From: Umbelopsis isabellina
Taxonomy: Eukaryota; Mucoromycota; Umbelopsidomycetes; Umbelopsidales; Umbelopsidaceae
Assembly (NCBI GenBank): GCA_016758905.1
Contig: JAEPQZ010000006.1
Span: 558,001 to 622,000, forward strand
DNA: 64,000 nucleotides
Reading direction: 5' to 3'
The notes under the pieces are model-generated. The model saw only the letters and a program-made list of their open reading frames with translations, was not told the DNA's origin and searched no databases. A program made the translations under genes and the position numbers. Below are positions 1 through 12,331 of this stretch, piece after piece; position 1 is the first letter of the stretch; each line of letters begins with the position of its first letter.

Positions 1-963
1 TGACTAGCACTGTTTGGCCACGCGTGGCAAACACTTTCTGATCGTTTACTCCACCCAAAAACCTTGCCTGTAAACCAGTGCAATTTACAATTGCTGCAGT
101 GGAGCCATCCTCATTTGCTGCTTCGTGGATATGATAAAGTGTTCGTCGCTCAACCTTTCCGCCAAGGGCGGTAATCTCAGCTTGAAGCCATTTTAGGTAG
201 TGTGGAGTATTGATGCAGACTGTTATTGAACATCAAGGAGTTGTCACGAAAATACAATTTTACGTGGATTAAACTCTGGATCGTCGGTTTTCACGCACAG
301 ACATATTTAGACTATCAACAACTTACCAGTGGTATGAGAGAATCCGCTAATGGCTGACGCAGGTAGCTCATGTTTCGGAAGAACTCTATACTTTTTCGAT
401 TCAATGATAACAAATGAATATAAATAACGTGTTTTGGCAGTTCTAAGGAGGTATTTACACTTACGTCTGGCACCAGTGTTTTCCACCATGGGTCTGTAGT
501 GTCCTCGGATTTAACATCAAAGTACATGATCGATGGTACCCTCATGATACCTGTTTCTTTTGGTTTGAGGAATGACAGCTTCCACAGAATTTTGAAAGTC
601 TCACTTTCATAACCTACTCGATGTCATTATCAATTAAACGTGGCGAAATGACAATTTGCTCGATATGGGCTAAAAGTGGCTATCATACCTTGCAACCGAA
701 TATCCGTGTTGGAGCTCATGGCTTGCCAATCAGCACCTTTAACGGTAACAGATCAGCTATCATGGCAATCCTTTTGGTGTCACCGATCTGCATTAGAAAC
801 TAGCACTGATGTTACCTGCCCATGGAGATGTGTACTCGATATTGAGGTCCCCCGGAAGATGTTTGGCTATGATAGTGACCTCATATCCTTGCTTTTGGAG
901 CAAAAGTGCAACGGTCAAACCTTGTACACCTGCCCCAACGACTGTGATTTTTGGCGGAACCAT
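1..963 (-). CDS. D-amino-acid oxidase, 3' part missing at window edge
   Basis: FAD enzyme that oxidatively deaminates D-amino acids to 2-oxo acids, ammonia and H2O2, usually in peroxisomes. The first exon (963-816) opens with [20 protein letters not shown], a GxGxxG dinucleotide-binding fold. Spliced to the exon at 736-689 it gives TSPWAGADW, the flavin-contacting family signature, followed by RLQ. Later exons read [11 protein letters not shown] and [12 protein letters not shown], and the last visible one reads [14 protein letters not shown] then RGQTVLV, all in family order. Introns are short GT-AG. The substrate-binding C-terminus and any PTS1 signal lie beyond base 1. The start is taken at the ATG at 963 rather than an upstream in-frame codon because the Rossmann strand follows it directly. 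The family call is firm; substrate range (D-amino acid versus D-aspartate) cannot be decided without the C-terminal half. Confidence 0.93.
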
Positions 964-1306
964 TGTTTGATCTAAATGATATTGAGAAAAGATCACTCAG
1001 TGTGAGTATTTTGGATAGAGCGCACTTTAAGTTGACTCAGATGTTTAGGAATAGCGGAGTTGCTGGTACAACTGTGACTCGTTCGGTACTTCCGAGGTTA
1101 TCTGTAAACACCATTTTCCAGATTATCTTTGCCATGGGCTCTGCACGAACGGACAGACTCATTGTTTTGTTTTGTTTTTTTGCGATGGATTAGAAGCGGT
1201 ATTAAATTACATAAAGTTCTGAAAATAGAAAAACGAAAAGAATTACAGTTGCTTTATTTTTCTCTTTAGGGAAAAAATGGTTATATGAATACTTAGTTTT
1301 TGTCAA
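964..1306. other. Intergenic, DAO promoter and G-alpha 1 3' end
   Basis: About 340 bases between the start of the oxidase and the stop of G-alpha 1, both on the minus strand. T-rich on the plus strand near 1165-1185. I see no gene or RNA in it. Confidence 0.6.
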
Positions 1307-2689
1307 TTACAAAAGTCCCACATCGCGCAAGTTATTGTGAACAATAATATCATTCACGGCATCCATAACAAACTTGATTTGTTGTGTATCCGTTGCGCAG
1401 GTGAAATGGGTATAAACCTGCTTTGTACTCGATTGGTTGAGAGAGACGAATCGCTTCAGGATGTATTCGGAGGCTGCATCGTAAGTATCCGGGCCCTGAT
1501 CAGATGAGAGAATGTCAAAAACTCGGCGCCATGGTGGTGCAATAAGCGGAGAGAGATACTTACTCTGAAGTCTGGGAAATAGCGGTCTAACGGACTGAGT
1601 GGAAGTTTCTCTCTGAACAGATCTATTTTGTTCAAGAATAGAATGATGGATGTTTTTACGAACCAGCGCGAGTTACAGATTGAGTCGAATAGCGTAAGAG
1701 CTTCTTGCATGCGATTCTATTTGGCATACAAGGTCAATATGGAAACATCACCGAAATGTGTGGCTTTTTTTTTTTTTTCATTTGCTTGCTTTTCATTTTA
1801 CTTACGACAGTCTCATCTTCGATTAATACTTGATCATATTCGGATATGGCGATTAAGAAAATGATAGCAGTAACATTCTCAAAGCAGTGAATCCATTTTT
1901 TGCGTTCACTTCTTTGACCACCGACATCAAACATGCGGTAGGTCAAGTTTTTAATGACAAACGTGGTTTCTGTAATGCCAGTTGTCTTAACTCGAGAGCG
2001 AAGTACATCTTGATCAGTTGGGAGATAGTTGTGATGCCCTATTCGTTCTATTGAGTCGAAGTAACTGATAGCAGCCAGGGAAAAAAATATGAGATCGAAA
2101 AATGTGAGTAGGACAAAGGCATGCTGGTAACACAATGTCAAAAAGGGGGGAGTATACGTACTATCTTGCAGAGTCATTTAGTTGGAACTCATTTGCTCGC
2201 GCTACGGTTTGCTTAATAGCAGGGTCAGCCCATAATGAATAAATGGCGTCGGCGAGCTGTGATTCAAGGCGCGTTCCATCAATTTGTGCGGGAGCATCCA
2301 TCACAGCAAGTTTATAGCCATAATTTTCGGACCGTTGAAATTGTAAACCCATCATCTCCATAGCTTCCAATGTCACTCTCATGGATTGAATGGTATTGCT
2401 GAAAATCACTTCTTTAAATGATTCACGTTCTTCTGTGGTATAACCGCCATCATGTATAAGTTTCATTTGTTTCAATATGGTTGATTTGCCGGATTCACCC
2501 GCGCCTGTATCAAGGAATTTATATGTTAGACGCGATTATGAAGACACTCTATGAAAAGGACGATGACTTACCGAGCAAGAGCATCTTTATCTCGCTCTTC
2601 ATATTCATACGATCTCGCTTAAGTTGGCTATCAATCTCATCGCTTCGTTGTCGCCCTTCAATGTCTTCAGTAGATTGACAACAGCCCAT
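1307..2689 (-). CDS. Heterotrimeric G-protein alpha subunit, copy 1
   Basis: GTP-binding alpha subunit relaying receptor signals at the plasma membrane. It begins MGCCQS, with Gly2 for N-myristoylation and Cys3/Cys4 for palmitoylation. All nucleotide boxes are present: GAGESGKST (P-loop), [12 protein letters not shown] (switch I with catalytic Arg and Mg-binding Thr), FDVGGQR (switch II with catalytic Gln), FLNKID and TCATDT. The C-terminus is NNLRDVGLL, so the Cys four from the end that pertussis toxin modifies in Gi is Val here. There are five exons; breaks fall after LLL(G), after NDSA, after DETV and before GPDTYD. A second, very similar gene lies at 23931-25309 with breaks at matching places. 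Nearly all of the minus-strand ORF around 1734-2177 outside the AAISYFDS...DETV stretch is intron. A T14 tract lies about 180-190 bases upstream of the start. Confidence 0.97.
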
Positions 2690-3167
2690 TTTTATGGATA
2701 GAAATGTTTATGTATGTTAAAGGTATTTGTACAGTTTTGCGAGCCGGAATGTGGACGAGATGTCGAGAGGAAAACCAAAAGTAATAATAAAGGGGTGACA
2801 AGGAGGAAATCAAGAAGTAAGAGAAAAAGAAGGTAGGGGTGAAAAAGCGAAAGCGCCAGTAATGTTAAAAAAAAAAAAAATGGTGGCAACAAACTGCTGC
2901 CGACTAAAAGTAGAATTATTGTTACAATGGATTGATTGGTATAAGCCAAAAAATACGTGAATTGCGGATAGCAAGCGACCTCGCGACCCCCTATAAACAG
3001 GTTTGTGTATCAATATGGAAAAGCCGTACAACAAGCAAGGAGGGTGGAGTGGGAACTGTCTTGTCGATCGTTGCCGAGTCCTACCAGTCACGTTGCAGCC
3101 AAGATTGAGCCTGCTTTTCAAGCCCACATGCTATATAAAACAGGCCCAAAGATACGGTAGGTATTGC
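2690..3167. other. Intergenic, G-alpha 1 promoter
   Basis: About 480 bases between G-alpha 1 and the end of the Vrl1-type gene. It holds a 14-base A run at 2867-2880 (T run in the direction of G-alpha 1) within a purine-rich stretch from 2770 to 2880. No coding sequence is recognised. Confidence 0.6.
2867..2880. repeat. Poly(dA:dT) tract, A14
   Basis: Uninterrupted run of 14 A on the plus strand, in the upstream region of G-alpha 1. Such tracts commonly exclude nucleosomes in fungal promoters (inference here). Confidence 0.85.
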
Positions 3168-6100
3168 TTATATCATACCAGCTTGTTGTACGCTTTGGTA
3201 GAGCATTTGCATTTTTTGTAGCCTTAGTCGCTCAGTTGCAAGCTGATGTCTGGCGTATGATTTGATGGCTGTTTGGAGTTGCTGGTTGTGCCGAACTTGC
3301 AATTGCGCCATCTCATCTGATATCCTTTGGTGGCTGTAATTTACCTGGCAAGCCAGTTTGGTGACTTTGAATTGCAACTGTTAATTTGAAACACATAATT
3401 GTTTAATAAATAGGATCAGCAACAACCTCAAAGGTCCCCCATTTCCATCCCAAAAAATGTGCTACATGTGCTTACCTCTAACACTTGATCCTTTGTATCA
3501 GTGATCTTTTTACGTTGATCGGCAGTAGAGAAAACATCATTCCAAGAAACAGCTCGCTGTAGAGCTGCCTTTTGCTTCTCCATTTCATCTATGGATTCCT
3601 CGATGGTGGTCAGCAAATTCAGTGGCCGTTGAATGCCAATCTGATAAGCACCAGTTAGATTTATGTACCAGTCATATAAGTGGTCCGATTCTGTTTACTT
3701 ACCAATGCTCCCTCAGCCCACACAGCGGAACTTTGTATGACCTTGGCAAAATCCATCATTCTAACCATATCGACCTGTGAAATTTGAGTCTTTGTGACAT
3801 TTGATATTTGAACTAAGGGCCTATACCGTTACCTCATAAAAAATGCTGGGATTTGATATCCCACGCAAAAACGCCACAGAAGACCATTTTGTTGAAAACT
3901 CGAACGCTTGTTTTCGACCCAATTCTTGAGCAAGATGAGTGATTTCGACAGCAACATCTATACGTTAAGGACTAATGTGAGTCGTCCAAGCAGAAGTAAA
4001 GACACGATATACATATAGCACACCTTTATAACAACTTTGGATCCTTTTGCTGCAGAATGCAACCCTTGCCAAGGCTGTATGTAGGGGTTGCATGGCATTT
4101 TTCGTAAAGAGAAAAAATTGCTTTTCGCTTTCCAGATTTTCCAAGCTAGAGGAATACTCATCGTTGATAGATTCTATCAAAAGATCCCGCTTCGCTGAAG
4201 ATCGACGTCTAATGACATCCCGCTTTTGGATTTGTTACTTAACTTGGCTGTCAAACTTGAGAAAATTTATGTCGGTCAATTACCTGTAGATCCGGTACCA
4301 TAACGAATTCCCAGACCAATTCATGAATTTTGAGCGTATGATTTTCAAACAAGCAACCTAAAAATGCGTTCAACGCTTGCGTAGCTCTGTCTAAGAACAC
4401 GATGGGAGGAGGGTGAAGATTGAACGACTCTGGATTCAGTATATCTGTCAAGGTCGGGATGAACGTTTCCGGCAATTCAAACAAAATCTGCTGACGAACA
4501 AAGCGAAAGTCGTCAAAACTTCGTCGCACAGTTGCCACGGTATGGCGATCATCCAACTGCACACACAGAAATAGAAGTGGAAATAAATATTTGTCAATAA
4601 TATGGCATGCATTACCACCTTATTTGTCTTACCGTCCCACATTTAATGATATAGGTAACTTTTGCATCCCTTCCAATTTCTGCACGGGTTATAGCGCATT
4701 GCCTATCGAAATCTTTGCCAATTGGTTTACGAAACAACGCCGTATCTAGAATGGTAATCAATCAATATTAATAAAACGTGGGGATACCGGTAACCTTAAT
4801 ATAATTATGACCAGCTCTCACCATCCAATAGGTCAATAATTCTCTGGTCCTTGGCCACATAGACTGGTCGTTGCCCCTTGTTGTTATATATATCTAAATT
4901 GGCATTATTGTCCAAAAGAAGTTTCACCAGAGCATAGCCACCACTTTTCATCGCCGATATGTGCAGCGGGGTATTGCCATCTATCCAATCTCGTTGATGC
5001 AATTGGCTGGTAGTTTTTGCTAGAAGCATTCGAACGATATCCAAAACGTTGTCCATAACCTCATCATTGAATTCGGGTGTTGATGGCAAACTTAATAGCT
5101 TTTCACTGGAGCAAGCCAAATGGAGAACTGATTGACCGTGAATGTCTATCTGATCAAGGCGACTACTTCCTTCTTCCAGAAAAAACTGCACCATGTTCTT
5201 GTCTCCCTTCAAACACCATGACATGAGGGGCGTCCTACCATGCTTGTCAGCAATTGTGGCGTGGACACCACGATCATGAATGAGCTTGTAACAAACATCC
5301 GGTTCTTTGCAAAGATGAAATACAGTCGAACCTTCCGCATTTTGTCCATTCAAGAGATCTTTAGACATCATTTTGCAAAGCAAAAGGAGGATTTCTTTGT
5401 GATGCACCCTTCCTCCGATGGCAGCAACATGCAAAGGATTATTGCCTTGATGATTGGATACGCGAAGGCGCGCACTTCCATTATCAATCAATTCTTTCAC
5501 TACCTTCCCACTTGCTTCACTACCAGCGTAGGCACAAGCCAAAAGTAGTGCTGTATTGCCATCTATATCTTCTCTATCTATTGTCTCCTGCACATACTTA
5601 TCCTTCAAGAGCAGCCTGACCACCTCGATATTGCCACTCATTGCTGCTATCATCAGTGGCGTTCTATGCATATTATTGAGATCACGAGGTCCACATCCAT
5701 TTTGTCTTTCTAGCAGAAACTCCACCAGCTTTGCATTATCCGACATACATGCCAAAAGGAGAGCATTGTTGGCCTGGGCATCTCGGGTCTGCATGACTGA
5801 TATTGATCTCGGCCCTGAAGACAAAGATCTAATACTGCCTGTTCTAGGTCGCATGGGAACAGATTCAGAAGCTTCCTTCTCATCAAAGAACTCCACTAGT
5901 GGTCCAGTAGCATGCTGCTCGATAGCATGCTGATGGAAAGCGATTGGCGTATTGTGTTGAACAGTAGTTTCAGTCTCATCCATAGAACCATCTTTATCAA
6001 TTACTGGTAGACTTTGAATGCTCTGATTGAGATATTCTTCGTTTTCTTCGTCGTATACGTCCTTGACATGCTCGTAATTGCCATCTCGTAGATATGACCA

Positions 6101-7848
6101 AAATTGTTCATTTTTGGCAGATATTGTCCCCAGCTGTTGTTCTGACTCCACTAGATACTGAATAACCCCTTCCAATGTACTAAGGGCGTATCCGTACTCT
6201 CCAGTAGTTACATTGTGCTCGAAAGCGTACTCTTTCATATAAGTCAAATTGGCAATCAAATTGGAAACTCGACTTTGAATGATGGCGATGATCAAAAGTG
6301 GTATGAGCACATCGGAATTCATCGACAAAGTCTCCTCTATTGTAAATGGTTAGTCGTTGACTACTGGTCTACTTTGAATACAGTCTCACATACCAGAGCT
6401 TTTAGCGCTAGTAATTGATTCGCTGTCCTTTGCAACGGATGAGCTTGTCAGTTTTGAGATAGCCGATAATAAGCAATCGAGCTTTTCCTTTGGTGTACGA
6501 AAGGATCCAATTTCCCGGAAAACCTCGAGGCCAGCGGCCAATCTTTTCGCCATCCCACTAATATTTGGCAGGCCAACCTGCGTCAAATCCAAGTTCGCCA
6601 TCCCATGCAATGCAGCGCTTAGATTTGCGTCCAAGTTCTGTTGAAACGACGTGATCTTGAAAAATACAATATCGTACGTTCTTTCCATAATGTAACTATT
6701 CCCAGTAATTTCAAACGAATGGTATCAGCAATATAATCCGTAGCATCTATTCGGCCATTGTATCATATATTCATACCTTTCAAAGATTTGGTATAAAGCT
6801 TCGGAGGTCATCCGGGTAGAATCCATGATCTTTTGGATCAAAGTATGATCAATGCTCTCTAACAACTGAAATACAACTGTCAACAAGGAGTCTTAGTCTG
6901 CTATATACTTAGGTGATGGGTTACCTGAAATTCTTTTTGTAGTAACTCCTTCATGTCGTTATGCATATCGGACAGATCTTTAGCTTCAATGGCTTTATCG
7001 CAAAATGCTTGTATATCATGTTCTAAATTTGACATAATAGAAGAATTAATTGCTGGATATGCTTCAAGGATGCCTCGAAAAGTGTTGATATTATGAGGCG
7101 CTCTATATTTTTGTGTCTTCTCTGCCTATAAAGCAGAAAATCATAATTAGCCACTGCGCAAAGCATATGACACCTCAAATCTATTACTCGCCTCTATGCC
7201 AGAGATTACCAAAGGTTTATCTATATACAAAAGTAATATATTTTTCCCTGTGCTTGTAAGATATAAGCGATTGGAAACAATATTTCGTTTCAAGAAAGGG
7301 AACCCTCGCTGTGTTTGTATCGTACTGTCGTTGATGATGACCGACTTGTGATTCAAAGTGGTATATGTGATGCCTTTTTTTTCCAGATTGGCGATGCTAG
7401 TTGACGATAGCAGTCGCTTTTCTCCATCATACGACATAACTCTCCTCCGCTGATCACCACTATCTGAGCCTGAGCCACCGAAATTAAGTGATCCGATACG
7501 TTCCAGTCGGGGAGAGGTGATACGCGATAGCATCGATGTGGACGCTACCGGAGTCGGTAGAGAGTAATGGTGGGCATGCTGTACGCTTGGAGAAGAGTTC
7601 CCTGTCGCCAATCTAACAACGTGTGATGCTACGGTTTTGAAGCGTTTAGCATTCATTCAAATGCATAGTAGTCGTTATAAATCAGCGTCATTCAACGAAC
7701 CTAGAAATTCCTGATCTGCTATCAACTCATATGTCGGTTCTAATGGGGGGACGATGATAATGAAGGCGTCCCCATGGCCTAGCAAATCGGGCTGTTCACT
7801 GGGTCGTTCGTATATTAGAGCCCTGAGCAGCGGATTTGAGCTGGCCAT
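3168..7848 (-). CDS. VRL1: Vrl1-type endosomal protein: VPS9 GEF + ankyrin repeats + PX-BAR
   Basis: Predicted Rab5-family GEF fused to a sorting-nexin coat, matching yeast Vrl1 of the VINE complex and, in its N-terminal half, animal Varp/ANKRD27. The start ATG at 7848 gives MASSNPLLRALIYERPSEQP, resembling the Varp N-terminus (NPFYLAL...RP); the frame is open further upstream but has no ATG. The VPS9 domain (about 6690-6150) has SDVLIPLL with the catalytic Asp, then GEYGYALSTLE; Tyr is kept, and Ser sits where Thr is usual. Eight or nine ankyrin repeats follow (about 5800-4830; e.g. HRTPLMIAAMSGN, DGNTPLHISAMKSG). The PX domain (about 4740-4290) has VRRSFDDFRFVRQQI with the PI3P-type Arg. 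The coiled BAR-like C-terminus runs to 3168 and ends QQAGMI. A central linker is Ser/Thr-rich. The gene has many exons; the frame stays open across the joins I checked, and I saw no break. Domain order alone makes this assignment strong. Confidence 0.9.
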
Positions 7849-8095
7849 TGATATTGCAACCTGTCTCCTCACCAAGCTTGCCTTAGACGTGACTCTCGGA
7901 GTCTCAAAGTCAAGAGATGCACGAGCCAAATTTGGTGACAGTTTTGAAAATGAATAAATTGATAGAGGGTCTATACATGTAAAAGAACATGCTGTAATTT
8001 TCAGTACAACGTATTTAATGTTTTATTATGAACAACACCTATCATATATGGAGCATGAAACAACAAAGTGTCATGGTATTTGATATATATAATGT

Positions 8096-9788
8096 TTAAA
8101 GTCTGGCAGCAAGGACCTCAGATCTTTGGTTAGCCTTTGCAGACGCCTTTTGCAGGTCAGCATCAGTGATGGGGCGAGCCTCAACAGCCTAAAAGTGAAT
8201 GGTCAGAAAAGAGTGGCCTAAAATCGTTCGAATTATCAGGATCAATATTTACCGGGTTGTAATCAGTGCGTGGGCTAGCCTTTGCATCATTAGCCTTCTT
8301 GTACAAAGTGATAACAACAGCACCGCCGAGACCAATGTTGTGTTGCAAGGCATACTTGGCATTGGGGACCTGACGTTCGCCAGCCCAGTTTCGGAGTTGC
8401 CAAACCAGTTCTAATGTAATTTGTCAATTTGTGTACAAAACAAGATAGTTATGAATCGCTTGCTCTCACCAGCACATTGCGCCAAGCCAGTGGCGCCGAG
8501 AGGATGGCCCTTGGAAATCAAACCGCCGGAAGGATTGATAACATATTTGCCACCATAAGTATTGTTGCCAGAGTCAATAAGTTCATGAGCCTTGCCGGGA
8601 GGAGTTAAACCAAGAGCATCGTATGTGACGAGCTAAGGAATTGAATGGTCAATAGGAGGGTAAAATCGAGGGGCATATGCCAATGAACTATTACCTCGTT
8701 AGCGGAGAAGCAATCGTGAAGCTCAATCACTTGCACATCATTGGCAGTGATTCCAGACTTCTTGTAAATCTGTTCGGCAGCTCTTCGAGTCATATCAGCT
8801 CCAGCCCATTCAATGGCACTGCTGCTAAGCATCTTGGGAGAATCGGTGGCCATTTCCTGGGCAACAACTTCCACAGCTTGGTCCAATAGTCCATTTTCCT
8901 TTACAAATTTCTCAGAGGCGATGATAGCACATCCTGCGCCATCAGAAGTAGGACAGCATTGAAGTTTAGTCAAGGGGCCGAAAACCTTTGGAGAGTTCAG
9001 CACCTGGTCCAAGGTATAGATATCACGGAATTGAGAGTAAGGATTCAAGGCACTACAAAAAAAAATGTAATGTTAGTGTATCTTGTAGAAATTCTAGTTT
9101 TGCTCGCGATTTGACTAACCTGTGTCTGTGATTCTTTTCTGCGATCTTGGCAAGATGGGTAGGAGTGGCACCAAACTTTTCAATGTATTCTTGACCAGCA
9201 TTACCAAAGATTTGAGCAGCGCCAGGAGCCATAGGCTCGAAACCTCTATTTTCAGCCATGACACCCATAACATGGTCTATGTTACAAGACGGTTAGTCAA
9301 ATGATATACACCGTCTATTATGTAGAAAAAGGGTCCTTACCCAAGGGGTTGGTGCGGTCAGTGAATTTAGATCCCAAAGAACCTCTCTCCATGCGCTCAA
9401 AGCCTAGAGCCATTGCGCAATCAACAACACCCTTTTCAACAAGCAGGCGAGCTTGATACAAGGCAGTGGAGCCAGTTGAACAGTTGTTGTTGACGTTGAT
9501 AACGGGGATTTGGGTCATACCCAATTGATACAAAACTCGCTGGCCAGCAGTGCTGTCTCCATAAACATATCCAGTGTAGGCATATTCGACCTTGTCGTAG
9601 GAGATGCCCGCGTCCAGCAAAGCCTTTGTGGCAGCCTCAAGACCCATTTCTTACAATGGCATTAGTTACTTCAGCTTTTTATTTTGCTGTCAGTGCGCCA
9701 TATTGTAGTACTCACCAGGGTAATCAACCAATCCACGGGGTTTGAGGAATTGGGTCATACCAACACCAACGATATAAGCTTTTGGCAT
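8096..9788 (-). CDS. SCP-X-type peroxisomal thiolase
   Basis: 3-ketoacyl-CoA thiolase of the sterol-carrier-protein X class, cleaving beta-keto acyl-CoAs (branched or sterol side chains in animals) in peroxisomes. It starts [29 protein letters not shown] carries the nucleophilic Cys; [15 protein letters not shown] and [14 protein letters not shown] supply the second Cys/His region. The C-terminus ends EVLAARL; ARL resembles a weak PTS1. There is no trailing SCP2 lipid-transfer domain, so this is the thiolase-only form rather than the animal fusion. Six or so exons with short introns. The promoter holds GGGG/CCCC core sites (see 9904-9948). An acetyl-CoA acetyltransferase of the same superfamily is the alternative, but the HDCF motif favours SCP-X. 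Confidence 0.93.
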
Positions 9789-10347
9789 ATTTGAGAAAGA
9801 TTTAATTTTAAGAAGCAAGAGGTGAAATGTACAAATGAGTTGGGTAGAAAAGCTCAATCGGTTTAAAGGTAGATCCCGAGCTATTCACACGCTGAACCAC
9901 TATCCCCACATGGGGTAACTCGCACTTGTCAGCAAAATTCGACCCCACATTTGAGTGTGACTATACTCAGTGAACACAGGACCCATTCTTTAGCATGCTT
10001 TTTACTTACTCATTGTATTTACATAGTATATCAATGGCTTCTGACTGGCTTGCTGTTGTCAATTGCAGTGTGGCTAGCTACCCCTTTTTTGTTCAGATAA
10101 TTATCACAATTGGTTATGGGACTTGAGCAAGCTCCGCCTATTGAATGATTGAGCTTCTCGATTCACGCCATACAGTGACTTCATGACTACCAATAAAGAC
10201 ACCAATTTACAATTTCGTTTATATATACTTTACAATAATAATGCCATAAGGACCCTTTTCAAAGGAATGAACATATATAAGATTTAACTCCCCACTATTG
10301 GGCAACCAATTATGCAATGCTGTGACAGTTTGCATGTGATTATGAAC
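9789..10347. promoter_or_regulatory. SCP-X thiolase promoter with CreA/Mig1-like sites
   Basis: About 560 bases between the thiolase start and the Dsn1 stop. CCCCAC occurs at 9904-9909 and 9943-9948 (GTGGGG on the other strand, matching SYGGRG), and CCCCACATGGGG at 9904-9915 forms a small inverted repeat. These match carbon-catabolite repressor cores by pattern only. Nothing else is recognised. Confidence 0.4.
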
Positions 10348-11996
10348 TTAGTCCATGTCGTCGTTAGCAAGCACTCGTAAGAGCTCAACTGTATCGGGCA
10401 TGAGGCAGCAACTTGGATCCGACAGATCAGCTTTGATTCCTTCTCTCTTATTAAGTACATCAACCATCTTCTCCAACACTCGTTTCCCAAATTGTTCGGC
10501 GTTACGCTGATCGTGTAATTTCGTGGTTAGGGTTTCTTGTATGACATCAACCTGATTAAAATGTTTTGAGTAAGAGACGTAGCTTTTATGCATTTCAAAA
10601 TGCTAAGAAAGTCATACCTTTGTTTGTAAAGACTCCACTACTCTTGTAATTTGAGCGTCAATGTCATCGATTGAAGATGGCGTGCAATACTTGTTGAGAA
10701 ATTGTTGTTGTTCAGAGGAGATACCTTCCAAATAGTATTGCTGGAATCGTGTAGATAGGGCATTTCCTACCCCATTGTCCTCCCCAGCTTTTGGCAGTGG
10801 GGGACAGGAATCCAATATACTAGCGTGAAAATTATTCAGCTTCATTGCCACATTGCGCCACGCCTTGTCTTCTTTTTCCATTCTAATTATGTTACAATAA
10901 AATGATCAGCGTCGATTAGTGTCTACTGGCTGCAAGTAGCAAATTAATAGTAAAAACCTACATTCTTGTTGTCCGCTCGTACTTTTCGATGAGTTTAACA
11001 TTACGAATGTTTTTAGAATTGGGCTGTCGTTTAGAATCTGTAGAATTACTGGCAGGCTGGGCTACGATAAGTGATACGGAAGATTATGCTGTGGACTATA
11101 GATGGAATACATACCGCCCGGGTATACCAAGATGTGCTTATTTTTCCTTCTTGTAATTGATTTAATATCTTTTGCTGTAGTTCAGCGGCTGTTGGGTATA
11201 CAGAGTCAGGTTTTATCATCTTGTTGATATGGCCAACAAAGTTTGAAATTACCTATTGATTCTGCCATTGAACTTTTTCCTTCAATTTGTGTAGACTCCC
11301 TGGAAGTGATAAGTTTGTGTCCACACCAAGTTAAAAGCTGCCTCATTCTCATAGGATCTGGCATATCTGCTGGTATGTGCTTATAATAGTTTTTAGGTTC
11401 CAAGTGTGGATGTGGTAGTGCTGTTGGTAAGGTTATTAACAAAGGTCGTATTCACGATTGATTCCAATTTCTGTGCTATTTACCAACTGAAGTTCGGGTA
11501 AAACTTGACTGCTGCTTTGTTCGATACATAAAACTGGAACGTCTACCTGGGTTCCAAAGACTTTCTCGATGATTAAAATCGTCATCATCGAACATAATAG
11601 CCAGTGGCTTTGTATCCTTCGCCTCAAGCCGCCGATCTATTTGCTTACTACTGGGCTTCGAAATTGGCGAATGCGTCGTTGGTCGATAATCCATTGTATC
11701 TTGAGTGGCTTTTCGTAAGCTCTTGTCGTTCTGAGAGTAAACTGTTTGCAAAAACTAAGGGATCAAGGTTAATGCCACTGGTCTACCAAGTGAAATGACT
11801 TTCAAAACTTTACTCCAGTGACCTGCTCCATAGTCTGTGGAGAAGGTATATATTGTTTCACATAGTTTTTGCTATCTCTCTTGATATCTGAGTTCCTGGC
11901 TAAAGATATCGTTAGCCCAATCATCTCATGTAATTCATTATAGTGTCGCTGTAAACGTACATCGTTTAAATGTGAAATCATCGTCAAAGCTGTCAT
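10348..11996 (-). CDS. DSN1: Kinetochore protein Dsn1/Mis13 (MIS12 complex)
   Basis: Subunit of the MIS12/MIND complex that joins inner kinetochore to the NDC80 microtubule-binding arm. Splicing gives RTSVALPHPHLEPKNYYKHI, then DPMRMRQLLTWCGHKL, the diagnostic Mis13/Dsn1 signature, then GKISTSWYTR. Upstream is GRRSSFMYR, resembling the basic/Ser stretch where Aurora B acts in other Dsn1 proteins (inference). The C-terminal half is helical, with TRMEKEDKAWRNVAMKLNNF and a last exon ending LLRVLANDDMD. Eight or so exons. The start at ATG 11996 (MTALTMISHLND) is the least certain part; the same frame continues upstream into TSKPPQRK, so an extra 5' exon is possible. ACGCGT and TCGCGT lie about 170 bases upstream. 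Confidence 0.85.
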
Positions 11997-12331
11997 CTTC
12001 CGCTGCGGTGGTTTAGACGTTAGCGATGCTACTTTACGAGACTGGTATTTGTGTTACTAACGTACCAGGTGCAGCGCGCTTATACTGTAAGGTCATTAAA
12101 TCCTTTGTGGAGAAATGCAGACAACTACTCAAGGGCTGAGATTCTTCGAAATTCCGAGCTGAAATTTACGCGTCGCGTTTTGCGCGTTCAGGTCCGCTGC
12201 TGCCAAATTCGCCTCGAGTCTGAAATATCTCGCGCTCGCATCTGGCTTTGTTTTGATCGAATACAATAAAAAATTAAAATATATTTAAAACTTGCAATAT
12301 ATAAACAAGATACTATAAGCTAAGTGCACAT
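11997..12331. promoter_or_regulatory. Dsn1 upstream region with MCB-like sites
   Basis: ACGCGT at 12168-12173 is followed directly by TCGCGT, then TGCGCG and TCGCGC by 12235. WCGCGW is the MBF core that drives G1/S genes in yeasts. Its position upstream of a kinetochore gene fits cell-cycle control; the link is inference. Confidence 0.45.
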
